A stretch of DNA of 64,000 nucleotides, taken from NCBI RefSeq assembly GCF_022836475.1, contig NZ_BQXH01000011.1, forward strand, positions 1 to 64,000, given 5' to 3'. Each line of letters starts with the position of its first letter. The first letter of the stretch is position 1. Shown one piece after another: positions 27,087-36,688 of this stretch. The position numbers and the translations under genes were made by a program. The stretch comes from Ligilactobacillus pabuli (lineage in GTDB: Bacteria > Bacillota > Bacilli > Lactobacillales > Lactobacillaceae). The notes under the pieces were generated by a model that did not search any database, had not been told where the DNA came from, and saw only the letters and a list, made by a program, of their open reading frames with translations.

Positions 27087-28421
27087 ATGTTAGCTGGGGT
27101 ACAAGAAGTTATTAACTGGGGGGCGCCGGTCATCTTGCCGATCATTATCGCAATTTTTGCGTTAATTTTAGGGACTGGGCTGAAAAAAGCAATCAAAGCA
27201 GGACTGACTGTTGGAATTGGTTTTGTGGGTTTGAATTTGATCACGGGGTTATTGGGGGATACTTTAGGCCAAGCAGCACAAGCGATGGTCAAACGACTGG
27301 GCTTATCGCTGACGACTTTGGACATTGGCTGGCCCGCCGCATCGGCGATTTCGTACAGTACCTTATTAGGAATCTCGGCTATCCCACTGGGGATCGGGGT
27401 CGACTTATTTTTGCTATTCTTTGGATTGACAAAGACCTTGAATATTGATATTTGGAACTTTTGGCACGTAGCGTTTATTGGTGGGATGGTTTATGGTGTC
27501 GGACACAGCTTTCCGTTGGCGTTATTTTCAATGCTTGCTTATCAAACACTGTTGTATTTTTTAGCTGATTTAAGTGCACCGACTATCAAAAAATATTACC
27601 ATTTTCCGAACGTAACTTTCCCACATGGGATCGCCTTACCCGGCTATATTTTTGCGTGGCCGCTGAACTGGCTGTTTGACCGAATTCCCGGGTTTAACCG
27701 CCTGCAAGCTGATCCTAAAACGATTCAAAAACGGTTTGGTCTCTTTGGTGAGACATCAGTGATGGGGCTGTTGATCGGTTTGGGTGTTGGGATTTTAGCT
27801 GGCTATCAGGTGGGCGAGATCTTGAACCTTGGGATCGAGACGGCAGCGGTGATGGTCTTATTACCTAAGATGGTGTCACTGTTGATGGAAGGTTTAGCGC
27901 CGGTTTCTCAAGCTGCCAACCAATTTGTGAAGAAACGTTTTCCAAGTCGTGAACTTTATATTGGCATGGACGCGGCTTTAGCCGTGGGTGATCAAGCAGT
28001 CTTAGCGGTCTCCTTACTGATGATTCCGATCACACTCTTGTTAGCACTAGTTTTGCCGGGCAATCAAACTTTGCCTTTTGGCGATTTTGCGACGATCTCA
28101 TTTGCAGTTAGTTTAATGGTCCCCGTTTTTCGGGGCAACATTGTGCGGGCCGTCGTTGGCGGAACTATTTATCTAACGACGATCTTATACTTAACTTCGT
28201 GGGTCGCACCGTTAGTGACTAAAATGGCCCAAGCAGCGCAGTTTGATTTAGGCCATGCACCACAAATCACGGCGTTGATCGAGGGCGGACTGTGGCCCAC
28301 CGCACTGTTTGTATGGGGTGCACGAAGTCTGCCGTGGGTTATTTCAGGCTTAGTCTTACTTTTAGCTTTAGGCGGTTTGTATGGGCTGAATCGGAAACAG
28401 CTGGCTCATAAAGCAGACTAA
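27087..28421 (+). CDS. PTS galactitol-type EIIC component, orphan
   Basis: Membrane translocator of the gat family: hydrophobic segments throughout, and the family blocks ILGTGLKKAIKAGLTVGIGFVGL, GWPAASAISY and VGDQAVLAVSL are evident. No EIIA or EIIB gene lies nearby, so it must borrow partners encoded elsewhere or transport another polyol or pentitol. 444 residues from ATG 27087; AAAGGA lies 7-8 bases upstream, and earlier in-frame ATGs lack a site. The neighbouring HAD phosphatase gene is separated by a terminator. Confidence 0.8.
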   Translation: MLAGVQEVINWGAPVILPIIIAIFALILGTGLKKAIKAGLTVGIGFVGLNLITGLLGDTLGQAAQAMVKRLGLSLTTLDIGWPAASAISYSTLLGISAIPLGIGVDLFLLFFGLTKTLNIDIWNFWHVAFIGGMVYGVGHSFPLALFSMLAYQTLLYFLADLSAPTIKKYYHFPNVTFPHGIALPGYIFAWPLNWLFDRIPGFNRLQADPKTIQKRFGLFGETSVMGLLIGLGVGILAGYQVGEILNLGIETAAVMVLLPKMVSLLMEGLAPVSQAANQFVKKRFPSRELYIGMDAALAVGDQAVLAVSLLMIPITLLLALVLPGNQTLPFGDFATISFAVSLMVPVFRGNIVRAVVGGTIYLTTILYLTSWVAPLVTKMAQAAQFDLGHAPQITALIEGGLWPTALFVWGARSLPWVISGLVLLLALGGLYGLNRKQLAHKAD

Positions 28422-28440
28422 AATTTGAAAAGATAAAAAA

Positions 28441-28484
28441 TCCTTGTTAATTCTGGACTCAATGGAAGTTAACAAGGTTTTTTT
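28441..28484 (+). terminator. Intrinsic terminator after the EIIC gene
   Basis: CCTTGTTAA and TTAACAAGG arms followed by TTTTTTT. Confidence 0.82.
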
Positions 28485-28532
28485 GGTAGAATAAGGATGA
28501 CAACTACCGAAAGAAAGAAGGGACAAGCGGTC

Positions 28533-29180
28533 ATGTTAAAAACGGCGTATATTTTTGATATGGACGGAGTATTAGTTGATAGCGAAGCTTTTTATTTTGA
28601 GCTGAGGATGCAATTTTTGCGGGAACATCACTTACCGAACTACTATCCAGATATTAACGCCTATCTGGGCGTTGATCCAGCTGTCGAATGGCAAATGATG
28701 ATTCCAGATGCAGCCGTTAGACAACAGCTGTCGGCGGATTTTGAACGGTTTTGGGCTCAACACCCGATTGATTATGCGGCGTGTATACTGCCGCAAGTAC
28801 CTGAATTATTATTAGACCTTAAACAGGCAGGCTGCCGGATCGCGCTGGCATCGGTCGGTGCTTTGACGGAGGTCGAACAGATGCTGACCCAGTGCCAGCT
28901 GCCGGTTACATTTGACGTGGTATTAAGTGCTGCTGATGTTCAGCAAAAAAAGCCGGCCCCAGATGTCTATTTAGCAGCAGTTCATCAACTAAAGTTAACT
29001 TCGCGCCAATGTGTGGCGATCGAGGATAGTACCGTGGGGATCATGGCTGCTAAGCGGGCTGGGTTAGAAACGTGGGCCATTGCTGATCCACGGTATCACG
29101 TGGATCAAAGCCAAGCCGACCGAGTTTTTACCGGCATTGGAGCAGTGCGTGATTTTATTAAGAAACAACAGACAAATTAA
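28533..29180 (+). CDS. HAD-superfamily sugar-phosphate phosphatase / phosphoglucomutase-like
   Basis: Contains all four HAD motifs: DMDGVLVDSE (nucleophile aspartate), serine in ALASVG, lysine in KKPAPDVYL, and acidic pair EDSTVG. The helical cap between motifs I and II is the C1 type of beta-phosphoglucomutase and sugar phosphatases. 215 residues from ATG 28533, with AAGAAGGG about 10 bases upstream; an ATG 36 bases earlier has only a weak site. The general acid/base DxD of mutases is replaced by DMD, which both groups share, so the substrate cannot be assigned. Confidence 0.82.
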   Translation: MLKTAYIFDMDGVLVDSEAFYFELRMQFLREHHLPNYYPDINAYLGVDPAVEWQMMIPDAAVRQQLSADFERFWAQHPIDYAACILPQVPELLLDLKQAGCRIALASVGALTEVEQMLTQCQLPVTFDVVLSAADVQQKKPAPDVYLAAVHQLKLTSRQCVAIEDSTVGIMAAKRAGLETWAIADPRYHVDQSQADRVFTGIGAVRDFIKKQQTN

Positions 29181-29249
29181 GGCCGATGGACCAGAGTATT
29201 TTGGCTGGTGCATTGGCGGCAAACTAAAAATCAGGAAAGAGGAAGTTAA

Positions 29250-29951
29250 GTGGCATATATTGAGCTGGAACATTATTCAAAAATCTTTGGCAGCGGTGAG
29301 CGCGAAGTCCGTGCCAATGAGGATATTTCGTTTGAATTAGAAAAAGGGCAATTAATGGTGATCGTTGGTTCGTCTGGTGCGGGTAAGTCAACTTTGTTAA
29401 ATACTTTAGGTGGCATGGACGCTGCAACGTCAGGAAAAGTTGTGATCAACGGCAAGAATATTGCCGAGTATTCGGAACGTGAATTGACCACCTACCGTAG
29501 AAATTCGATTGGATTTGTGTTCCAATTTTATAATTTGATCCCGAACTTAACGACTTTAGAAAATGTGGAGCTGGCTTCAGAAATTTCGCCCGCTGCTTTA
29601 GACCCGGCAGAGACTTTGGAACGTGTTGGCTTGGGCAAACGTCAAGATAATTTTCCCGCCCAGTTGTCTGGTGGGGAACAGCAACGCGCATCGATCGCAC
29701 GAGCAGTCGCTAAGAATCCCGAACTGTTATTGTGCGATGAACCAACTGGGGCACTGGATTATCAGACGGGTAAGACAATTTTGCAGATTTTGCAGGACTT
29801 TAGTCATAAAGATGGTAAAACAGTGATCATCGTGACCCATAATGCGGCGATCAAGGCGATGGCTGACCATGTCATTGAAATTGCCGATGGTCAGGTCAAG
29901 GAAGATTATTTGAATGAACAACCGACACCCGTTGCTGAAATTGAGTGGTAG
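29250..29951 (+). CDS. ABC transporter ATPase, MacB/LolD-type
   Basis: ATPase partner of the FtsX-type permease encoded next. Walker [14 protein letters not shown]-loop [13 protein letters not shown], signature LSGGEQQR, Walker [13 protein letters not shown] and switch histidine VTHN are all canonical. GTG start at 29250 with an AGGAAAGAGGAAG stretch just upstream; 233 residues, normal. The stop is immediately followed by the permease start region, so the two are translationally coupled. Confidence 0.92.
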   Translation: MAYIELEHYSKIFGSGEREVRANEDISFELEKGQLMVIVGSSGAGKSTLLNTLGGMDAATSGKVVINGKNIAEYSERELTTYRRNSIGFVFQFYNLIPNLTTLENVELASEISPAALDPAETLERVGLGKRQDNFPAQLSGGEQQRASIARAVAKNPELLLCDEPTGALDYQTGKTILQILQDFSHKDGKTVIIVTHNAAIKAMADHVIEIADGQVKEDYLNEQPTPVAEIEW

Positions 29952-29960
29952 GTGAAAAGT

Positions 29961-32678
29961 GTGCGACGAACTTTAAGAAAAAATATTCTGCGGGAATTTA
30001 AGACTTCGTTTCCCCGCTTTATTTCGTTAGCAATTTTACTGGCATTAGGGGCATTTGTGCTGATTGGTTTGAAAATTACTGGGAGTGACATGCGGGCGAC
30101 GGGTAGGCAGTATTTTGACCAGCATCACATGGCGGACGCGCAAGTCACCAGTGTCGTTGGTTTTAACCAGGCGGACCGCCAGTATTTGGGGCAAATGAAG
30201 CATGTTAAACAAGCAGAATTTTCCCGCTATCAAGATGCATTAACTGCCGATACGAGCAAAACGATCCGCTTAAACCAAGCAACCACTAAGCTCTCAGTTT
30301 ATCGCGTAGTTCAAGGACGGTTACCAAAACGAGCAACAGAAATTGCTTTAAGTAAGTATGAAAAAGGCCGTTACCATGTGGGCCAAACGCTGCATTTGGT
30401 GAATAACGATGGTCAAAAACGGATTGCTGGCCTCAAGTATAACCATTATAAAATTGTGGGCTTTGTAACCTCGAGTGATTATTTGCAAAAAGATAATCTG
30501 GGTGTTTCTAACGCTGGCAAGGGTCAGATCGATACTTTTGGTGTCTTAACGAAGGCTGGCTTTAGTCGACAAGCACCTAATGTCGCTAAGATCAGTTACG
30601 ATAATTTACCTCAAGCTAGTTATGACTCGCAGTTTGAAAAGCAGTTAAACAAAAACGTCGATCAGGCTGCTCCTGGTTTGGCAGCACGTGCAGACCGCAG
30701 ACAGCGCCAACTCAAACAAGAAAAACAGGCAGAAGTCAAGCAAGCACAACAAAAATTAACCCAGCAAGACCAGGCATTGCAGCAGCAAAAAGACCAGTTG
30801 GCTCAAGCTAAACAACAGTTAGCAAGCAGCAGCCAAGTCGCTAGCGGTAATGCTCAGGCACAGGCGGGATTAGTGGCCCAGCAGGCACAGTGGCAAGAAA
30901 AGTCTGCTCAGCTGCAGACGGCTACGAAAAAATTGACCCAGGCTAAACAACAACTAGCTTCTCAGGCTAAACAAGTCCAACAAATGAGCGGCTTGACCTA
31001 TCAGCTGCAAGCGCGGAATGATTATAACCAGGGTTATAATCAGTTCGGCGAGGCCGCTGCCCGGATCGATGTCCTGTCAAATACTTTCCCCTTGATCTTT
31101 TTTGCGGTCGCAATTTTGGTCACTCTGACCACCATGTCACGGATGGCTGAAGAAAAGCGGACCGATATCGGGGCACTGCGCGCTTTAGGCTACACTAAAT
31201 TTGATGCTTTAAAACTTTTCTTAGCCTATGGAACGAGTGCCGCTGTTTTAGGAACGGCAGTCGGAAGCTATTTTGGGACCTGGCTGTTGCCGAAAAAGAT
31301 CTATGCGGCCTACGCGGCTAATTTAGCAGTGCCGACCTTACAGACGCCGCCATCGTGGCGCTGGATCGGGTTAAGTTTGCTGTGTGCATTGTTGTGCACG
31401 GTGGTGCCGGCAGTTTATGTTGTCTGGCACGCTCTACAAGAACAACCAGCTGCGCTCTTAGTGGAAAAGCCGCCGCGGGCCGGATCAAAAGTTTTGTTAG
31501 AAAAACTGCCCTGGTTGTGGCGTCGACTGTCATTTAACCAGAAGGTGACCTTCCGTAACCTCTTTAGGTATAAGAGTCGGATGTTTATGACGATCATCGG
31601 GATCTTTGGCTGTACGGCTTTGTTGATCACTGGTTTTGGCATGCGTGATTCGATCAATGGAATTATCGAAAATCAGTATCAGAAAATTACCCACTATGAT
31701 GTAGTTGGCATTTATGATCCAAACGCTAGTGCTAACCAGCAACAGGCTTACCGCAAAAAAGCAGCTACATTAGCAGGGGTCAAACAGCATGCGAGTGTTT
31801 ATTTTGAATCAACTACTGCTCGGCCTAAGGGATTGGTTAACAACCAGCAAGTCTCCTTGATCGTTCCACAACACGAACGAGGCTTCAGTGACTTTATTAG
31901 TCTGTTAGACCAGGATACTCAACGGCAGCTGAAATTACCGGCAAACGGCGCTGTGATCACTAGCAAGCTGGCTAAACTGGGTCACTATCAGGTCGGGGAC
32001 CGGATCAATGTTACAGATAGCTCGGGCCGCACCAAATCGTTGAAAATTGGTGGGATCGCCTTGATGTATGCTGGACATGATATTGTGTTATCCAGTCGCT
32101 ATTACCGGCAGGTTTTTGGCAAACAGGTCAAATATAACGCCCAGATCTTAAATTTGAAGGATCGGTCGGCTCATAATATTGACCGAGTCTCGCGGACGTT
32201 GAATAGTCAGGCAGCCGCAGTAACGGCGGTCCAGTCTAACCAAGCAAAAACAGCGATTAACACCGTGCTAGATGGGCTGAATAATATTGTCTTTATTATC
32301 GTTTTGGCTTCTTCGGCTCTATCATTTGTTGTGTTATTTACTCTGACTAATATTAATGTTTCGGAACGGACCCGGGAACTGGCTACTTTACGCGTGCTGG
32401 GCTTTTATCAACGAGAAACGGTTCTGTATATTTACCGTGAAACGGCGATTTTAACGGTGCTCGGGGTCTTAGTGGGCTTTGGCGGCGGTTATTACTTGCA
32501 CCATTTCATTATGGAAACTTTACCGCCGAATAATGCGATGGCGGAAATGACACTGCACCTCAGCAACTTCGGTTTATCAACAGCTTTGACCTTACTATTT
32601 TCAGTGATCGTGATGGTCATTATGATCCGTAAAATTCGGCAGATCGATATGTTGGGGGCACTAAATTCTGCGGATTAG
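29961..32678 (+). CDS. FtsX-family ABC transporter permease with long coiled coil
   Basis: Exporter or lipoprotein-type permease: TM1 (about residues 22-45), a large extracytoplasmic region, then two FtsX blocks (about 375-490 and 755-890). An internal TM at about 545-565 begins the second half. Residues about 225-345 are rich in Q, A and K heptads (KQAQQKLTQQDQALQQQK), a coiled coil probably outside the cell. GTG 29961 is preferred because AGGTG lies just upstream. GTG 29952, directly after the ATPase stop, is an alternative three codons earlier. 905 residues. Similar pairs export peptides or handle envelope stress; the substrate is unknown. Confidence 0.85.
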   Translation: MRRTLRKNILREFKTSFPRFISLAILLALGAFVLIGLKITGSDMRATGRQYFDQHHMADAQVTSVVGFNQADRQYLGQMKHVKQAEFSRYQDALTADTSKTIRLNQATTKLSVYRVVQGRLPKRATEIALSKYEKGRYHVGQTLHLVNNDGQKRIAGLKYNHYKIVGFVTSSDYLQKDNLGVSNAGKGQIDTFGVLTKAGFSRQAPNVAKISYDNLPQASYDSQFEKQLNKNVDQAAPGLAARADRRQRQLKQEKQAEVKQAQQKLTQQDQALQQQKDQLAQAKQQLASSSQVASGNAQAQAGLVAQQAQWQEKSAQLQTATKKLTQAKQQLASQAKQVQQMSGLTYQLQARNDYNQGYNQFGEAAARIDVLSNTFPLIFFAVAILVTLTTMSRMAEEKRTDIGALRALGYTKFDALKLFLAYGTSAAVLGTAVGSYFGTWLLPKKIYAAYAANLAVPTLQTPPSWRWIGLSLLCALLCTVVPAVYVVWHALQEQPAALLVEKPPRAGSKVLLEKLPWLWRRLSFNQKVTFRNLFRYKSRMFMTIIGIFGCTALLITGFGMRDSINGIIENQYQKITHYDVVGIYDPNASANQQQAYRKKAATLAGVKQHASVYFESTTARPKGLVNNQQVSLIVPQHERGFSDFISLLDQDTQRQLKLPANGAVITSKLAKLGHYQVGDRINVTDSSGRTKSLKIGGIALMYAGHDIVLSSRYYRQVFGKQVKYNAQILNLKDRSAHNIDRVSRTLNSQAAAVTAVQSNQAKTAINTVLDGLNNIVFIIVLASSALSFVVLFTLTNINVSERTRELATLRVLGFYQRETVLYIYRETAILTVLGVLVGFGGGYYLHHFIMETLPPNNAMAEMTLHLSNFGLSTALTLLFSVIVMVIMIRKIRQIDMLGALNSAD

Positions 32679-32736
32679 TTCTTTTGTCTGTCAGCAAAAC
32701 GGCTATTTCTTGATTTTAATTAAGGGGGAATTTTAA

Positions 32737-33687
32737 ATGGAAATAAAGCGTAGTTTAAAAGCAATAATGCTGTTTGGTGTTAGTGTATTGGTGTTAACAG
32801 GTTGTAGTCAAACTAAGTCTAATGGTAGTGATTCTAGTACTTCAAGTCATAAAGTGAGCCAGAAAGCTGATAGCAGCAAAAAGACAGAAAAAAAGGAGTC
32901 TGCTTCTTCTAACCAAGAAAGCTCTAACCAGGAAAGTCAGACTGCTTTATGGAATGACCATCAGGATGATTTGTTAACGCAATTCATTAATCAGTGGGCG
33001 CCAAAAATGAATCAGGAATATACTAAATATGACGGTGAGGCTTCTTTAAAAGTTTCAACGGGTACAGTTTATCCTGATGACTTATCTAAAGTTATGGTTA
33101 ATGGTAACAAAACGACAATCGGTATGAGTAAAGATGGCAACGGGGAGAACGAATATAATGTTGTAGCAATTTATAACTATGACGGGACCAAGCCGCCTTT
33201 ACCCAATCATATTACCTATATTTTTGCGTTCCGAGGTGATCAACCAGTAGCCTTGGTTGACCAAAGCAGAGATGGAGTTCCAGACTTAAGGCCAACACAA
33301 AATACAGAGGTACAGAAAAGCTTTGCCCAAATTGCAAATCAGAGTGACTTCGCAAAAAGTGAGGATGAAGAGCAAACAAATAATAAACAAGCTAAAGATG
33401 GCAGCGATAATATTAAACCTATCACTGACAGGAGCGAAGCAATTGCAATCGCGTCTAAAGCTTTTTCGAGTGTTGAAGGTCATACCGCTGAAAATAATAT
33501 TGAGCCTTCGACTGGACCAGAGCCAGATGGAAGCTATATCTTGAAAACATACAGTGGAGCAAAAGGACTTGATATTTATACAATTAAGCCGTTAGCTGAT
33601 AATAAAGCTGCTGTAAATGCACGATATGGTAGTGTGCAAGGTGGGGAGTTTAATGATGCAGGTACGAAAATCGTAGAACGACCATAA
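32737..33687 (+). CDS. Lipoprotein with DUF4767-like domain
   Basis: Secreted, membrane-anchored lipoprotein. A basic N terminus and hydrophobic core end in the lipobox VLTGC (lipidated Cys23), followed by a Ser/Lys/Glu-rich linker (to about residue 68). The segment LWNDHQDDLLTQFINQWAPKMNQ through about residue 200 resembles the DUF4767 domain common in lactobacilli. A charged linker and a C-terminal domain starting near SEAIAIASKAF follow. GGGGGAA lies 8 bases before the ATG. It follows the ABC/FtsX pair by 58 bases and may be expressed with it. Function unknown. Confidence 0.75.
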   Translation: MEIKRSLKAIMLFGVSVLVLTGCSQTKSNGSDSSTSSHKVSQKADSSKKTEKKESASSNQESSNQESQTALWNDHQDDLLTQFINQWAPKMNQEYTKYDGEASLKVSTGTVYPDDLSKVMVNGNKTTIGMSKDGNGENEYNVVAIYNYDGTKPPLPNHITYIFAFRGDQPVALVDQSRDGVPDLRPTQNTEVQKSFAQIANQSDFAKSEDEEQTNNKQAKDGSDNIKPITDRSEAIAIASKAFSSVEGHTAENNIEPSTGPEPDGSYILKTYSGAKGLDIYTIKPLADNKAAVNARYGSVQGGEFNDAGTKIVERP

Positions 33688-33878
33688 TAATCTTGCCATG
33701 GCAACAGCTTTGACCTTGCAGTTCAAGCTTGAAAAAAGTAATTCCTAATTTCCAGTCAGATTAATTTGCATTCAGGCTGTTTTGGGTTAAAATATAGCCA
33801 AATTATTTAAATTTGAAACAAACTGAGATGGAGCAGCAAGTTAAAATGTGCTGTCAGCATTTCATGGAGGTGTTTTTC

Positions 33879-34328
33879 TTGGAATATCAATTTCCTCTGA
33901 GTGTCCTTGATCCGCATACCGAGTTGATCGATCAACGGCAATTAAATGAACTGTTAAAAAAGGATTTTCAAAATGTTCAAATTTTGATGCAGCATGTTAA
34001 ACAAGCAGCGTTTGCTTTGGAACAGTATGTGCAAGAAAAGCTGACGGTAGAACAGCTGCGCCAAGTAACCCGTCCCGCGATTCGCGGATTGTTAGACCAG
34101 CGTAATTTAGAAGAACATGCCCAAATTTTTGCGGAGATGCATGTGGTTGATCAGCTTAAAGCCCAGTTAGATCTAACTGGGTTGCGTGAATTAGGAATCG
34201 TGACCGATTATGAATATGAACGGATCACTTCAGGCAAATTACTGTTACGTTCCCGTCAAGATCGGCTTAATTTTGAAAATGAAGTAGGAGAGTATGCCTT
34301 AGAAGAAGATTTCGGCCATCTAAATTAA
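33879..34328 (+). CDS. Conserved-looking hypothetical protein, soluble and helical
   Basis: 149 residues, acidic and glutamine-rich, predicted mostly helical with no TM segment; I do not recognise a family. The TTG at 33879 is chosen because GGAGGTG lies 6 bases upstream. A longer reading from TTG 33813 would translate through that ribosome binding site and has no site of its own. The C-terminal part (LRELGIVTDYEYERITSGKLLLRSRQDRLNF) looks like a small helical domain. Followed by a long hairpin. Function not assignable. Confidence 0.65.
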   Translation: MEYQFPLSVLDPHTELIDQRQLNELLKKDFQNVQILMQHVKQAAFALEQYVQEKLTVEQLRQVTRPAIRGLLDQRNLEEHAQIFAEMHVVDQLKAQLDLTGLRELGIVTDYEYERITSGKLLLRSRQDRLNFENEVGEYALEEDFGHLN

Positions 34329-34341
34329 TATAATTCCCATC

Positions 34342-34386
34342 AATTAAGGAGTTTACGCCCTAAAAAACAGCGTGAACTCCTTAATT
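34342..34386. terminator. Long hairpin after the hypothetical gene, terminator without clear T tract
   Basis: Arms 34342-34358 and 34370-34386 (AATTAAGGAGTT...AACTCCTTAATT) form a 17-bp stem with one mismatch. Only TTAATTTAT follows, so it may be a weak terminator or an RNA-stabilising hairpin. The remaining bases to 34646 are AT-rich, with TTGTG...TTCACAA (loosely Rex-like, wrong spacing) near 34513-34537 and a GATAAAAT -10-like sequence at 34591. Confidence 0.5.
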
Positions 34387-34646
34387 TATGCCAAAAGGTG
34401 CCGGTTTCATCGAAGATTGTGCACAATATAATAAGCAGATTTTTCTTCACAATTTAATTTTATGAATTGACAAGCAAAAGCTTATTTAAAAAAATAAACC
34501 ATTTTTAAAAGTGTTGTGTAACAGTCATTTCACAAATTAAATCGTTTAAAATGTAAAAAATATTTGATATTTTTAATTTTTTTGATATGTGATAAAATGA
34601 AGTTGCATTAATTTTACATTTATTTAATTTTCGGGAGGAATTATTT

Positions 34647-35144
34647 ATGGTTAAATGGTTACGCGACAGTAAGAGTGGCATGTGGGTCGTCACAATTATC
34701 CGTCTTTATCTAGGTTTCGAATGGTTTATGGATGGCTGGGGCAAAGTTACCGGCGGTTTCAGTGCTAAAGGTTTCGTCGCTCATGCAATTTCAAGTCCTG
34801 TTATGGATCCTCACGGTGCAGCAGCTTTTCCATGGTACACACCTTTCTTGAAAGCGTTTGTTATGCCAAACATGGGCTTCTTTAGTTTCATGGTTGCCTG
34901 GGGTGAATTATTAGTTGGCCTTGGTTTATTACTTGGTACATTGACAACAGCTGCAGCATTCTTTGGTTTGTTGATGAACTTTGCTTACATCTTTGCTGGC
35001 ACAATTTCAGTTAACCCAACTTACATTATTCTTGGTTTCATTATTTTAGTTGCTGGTTACAATGCTGGTAAAATTGGCTTGGATCACTGGGTCGTACCAT
35101 TCCTACGTGACAAGATGCCATGGCTGAAACGCTCAGTCGAATAA
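34647..35144 (+). CDS. DoxX-family membrane protein
   Basis: Four TM segments over 165 residues. The family pattern is present: an early WVVTIIRLYLGFEWFMDGWGKV helix, then GWGEL-like AWGELLVGLGLLLG, and NFAYIFAGT. DoxX proteins are linked to thiol/oxidative stress or quinone-related redox in several bacteria; the role here is unknown. GGGAGGAA lies 8 bases before the ATG. Single gene closed by a strong terminator; its 5' region is long and AT-rich. Confidence 0.85.
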   Translation: MVKWLRDSKSGMWVVTIIRLYLGFEWFMDGWGKVTGGFSAKGFVAHAISSPVMDPHGAAAFPWYTPFLKAFVMPNMGFFSFMVAWGELLVGLGLLLGTLTTAAAFFGLLMNFAYIFAGTISVNPTYIILGFIILVAGYNAGKIGLDHWVVPFLRDKMPWLKRSVE

Positions 35145-35165
35145 ATTTACAATAATAATTTTCAT

Positions 35166-35210
35166 TAAAAAAACGAACTTTTTCTCTGTGAGAAAGGGTT
35201 CGTTTTTTTG
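35166..35210. terminator. Terminator after doxX, bidirectional
   Basis: A-run plus CGAACTTTTTCTC pairs with GAGAAAGGGTTCG and T7; the stem is symmetric enough to serve azlD from the other strand. Confidence 0.85.
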
Positions 35211-35245
35211 CGACTTAAAAGCTAAAAAGACATTAACTTATTTTA

Positions 35246-35572
35246 TTATAATAACAAATTGACGATGGCCGCCGAAACAATTCCGACGACCACGATCACC
35301 AGTAAATTTTTTGAAATGATCGCCGCTAGAACAGTCGGCAGTGAGGACCATAAGTTAACGTAATCGATAGTAGGAAAGTGGCCGAGATGTGGAATGAAAA
35401 TTTGCTGGAACCATAAAGCTGCCATAATGGTCACTGGAACAAAGCTTAGAAATTCAATAATTGCAGGAGATAAAGTCAGCTTTTTTAAAATGACAAAGGG
35501 AATGACACGGGAAAGCCAGGTAACTAAGCCAGTTCCAAAGATAGTCCAAAGAATAAAGTTAACGGTGGGCAT
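35246..35572 (-). CDS. azlD: Branched-chain amino acid transport protein AzlD
   Basis: Small hydrophobic partner (108 residues, about four TM) of AzlC in a two-component exporter for branched-chain amino acids. The block GTGLVTWLSRVIPFVILKK followed by FLSFVPVTIMAAL is typical of AzlD. Its start overlaps the end of azlC by 14 bases, so both are translated from one message. Confidence 0.88.
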   Translation of the reverse strand: MPTVNFILWTIFGTGLVTWLSRVIPFVILKKLTLSPAIIEFLSFVPVTIMAALWFQQIFIPHLGHFPTIDYVNLWSSLPTVLAAIISKNLLVIVVVGIVSAAIVNLLL

Positions 35573-36266
35573 GTTTCAAAATCACTCCTAACAGACAACC
35601 AAGCAGAGTAACGACTAAAATCAATAGATTGGCAGGAATAAAAATCATGCCAAAGTAAGTTAAAGCTAAGGTGAATAAAACTAGGATCAATTGGAGTGAA
35701 ATCGTCAGACTTTGATCCGAAATAATTTGTAAGTAAAGTAAACCGATAAACATGGCAGTGATGGCAAAACCAAAGCCAAACTGCTCGGGACTGGTAATAA
35801 ACGAGCCCAATAAAGCACCTAGCCCAGTACCTGCGACCCAAGTTAAATAAGAAGCAAGGTTGACAGTGTTAAACCAAGTGAAGTTCAGGGTTTTTTGAGT
35901 ATAGTTGAGTTTGTTCATACCTAAAGCGAAACTTTCGTCGGTCAGAAAGGTCCCAAGCACAATGTTTTTCCAATTCGAGTCATTTTTAAAGTAAGGGCTA
36001 AGGGTGGTTCCCATTAGGATCATCCGAGCGTTAACTAAAAAAACTGAAAAAATGATGGAAAGCAACGGACTGTGGTTAAGCAACATGGTGACTAGTACGA
36101 ATTGTGCGGAGCCGGCATAGACAAAAGTTGAAATCATGAGCGTCAGCAGAACAGATAGGCCCGCTGCCCGACTAACGAGACCGAAGGCAATTCCGATTCC
36201 AATGTAGCCTAAGACAGTGGGCAAGACATCTTGTAAGGCCGAACGAACGGTTAAGTGAGAATGCAA
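35559..36266 (-). CDS. azlC: Branched-chain amino acid exporter AzlC
   Basis: Membrane protein of 235 residues with about six TM segments. AzlC blocks LPTVLGYIGIGIAFGL, FVYAGSAQFV, VNARMILMG and LTDESFAL are clear. The TTG start at 36266 is supported by AGGGGGG upstream. Operon azlC-azlD on the minus strand; two tandem copies of the 120-bp repeat lie directly upstream, inside or next to its promoter region. Confidence 0.9.
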   Translation of the reverse strand: MHSHLTVRSALQDVLPTVLGYIGIGIAFGLVSRAAGLSVLLTLMISTFVYAGSAQFVLVTMLLNHSPLLSIIFSVFLVNARMILMGTTLSPYFKNDSNWKNIVLGTFLTDESFALGMNKLNYTQKTLNFTWFNTVNLASYLTWVAGTGLGALLGSFITSPEQFGFGFAITAMFIGLLYLQIISDQSLTISLQLILVLFTLALTYFGMIFIPANLLILVVTLLGCLLGVILKHAHR

Positions 36267-36287
36267 AAAAGGACCCCCCTAATAATC

Positions 36288-36408
36288 ACAGAGCGGAGTG
36301 AAACGGGAGAAAGCGAGCATCATCGTGCTAAGCGAGAAGATCACGATTTTCAGTGATGTGCTGGCTTTAGCTGGATAAGCGGAACCTCTTGTCCCACGTA
36401 GCTCGACT
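36288..36408 (-). repeat. 120-bp dispersed repeat, copy D (inverted)
   Basis: Runs from ACAGAGCGGAG to GTAGCTCGACT, i.e. the reverse complement of the AGTCGAGC...GCTCTGT family. The central hairpin is changed (ATCGTG...CACGAT) and the outer arms pair less well than in other copies. It lies just upstream of the azlC ribosome binding site. Confidence 0.8.
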
Positions 36409-36415
36409 AAAAAAC

Positions 36416-36532
36416 ACAGAGCGGAGCAAAGCGGTAGAATTTGAGCACTATCGGAGCTTGGCCTTTAATGCGTTTTAGGCATTGAAGGTTGAGCTTGGAT
36501 AGGCGGAGAGTTCTGCTTTGAGTAGCTCGACT
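36416..36532 (-). repeat. 120-bp dispersed repeat, copy E (inverted)
   Basis: Tandem with copy D, 7 bases apart. Outer arms CAAAGC (36427-36432) and GCTTTG (36515-36520) and the inner stem CCTTTAATGC/GCATTGAAGG with the GTTTTAG loop reproduce the family fold with different bases from copies A-C. Confidence 0.88.
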
Positions 36533-36626
36533 AAAATTCCAGAGCGCTTAACTCTCATTTAGTACTAAAAAACTCAATTTATATCTAATAAATACATTAA
36601 AAATATTTTAATCTACTTGTTATAAA

Positions 36627-36678
36627 AAAACAAGACCAGGATGCCGGCGTGAAAGACACGGGGCACCTTGGTCTTGTG
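36627..36678 (-). terminator. Terminator (minus strand) of the gene at 36689
   Basis: On the minus strand, CAAGACCAAGGTGCC pairs with GGCATCCTGGTCTTG and is followed by seven T. Confidence 0.85.
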
Positions 36679-36688
36679 AGGTAATTTG

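Noticed and set aside
33813-33878. N-terminal extension of the 33879 protein
   Set aside because: It would translate through a perfect GGAGGTG ribosome binding site placed for the TTG at 33879 and has no site of its own.
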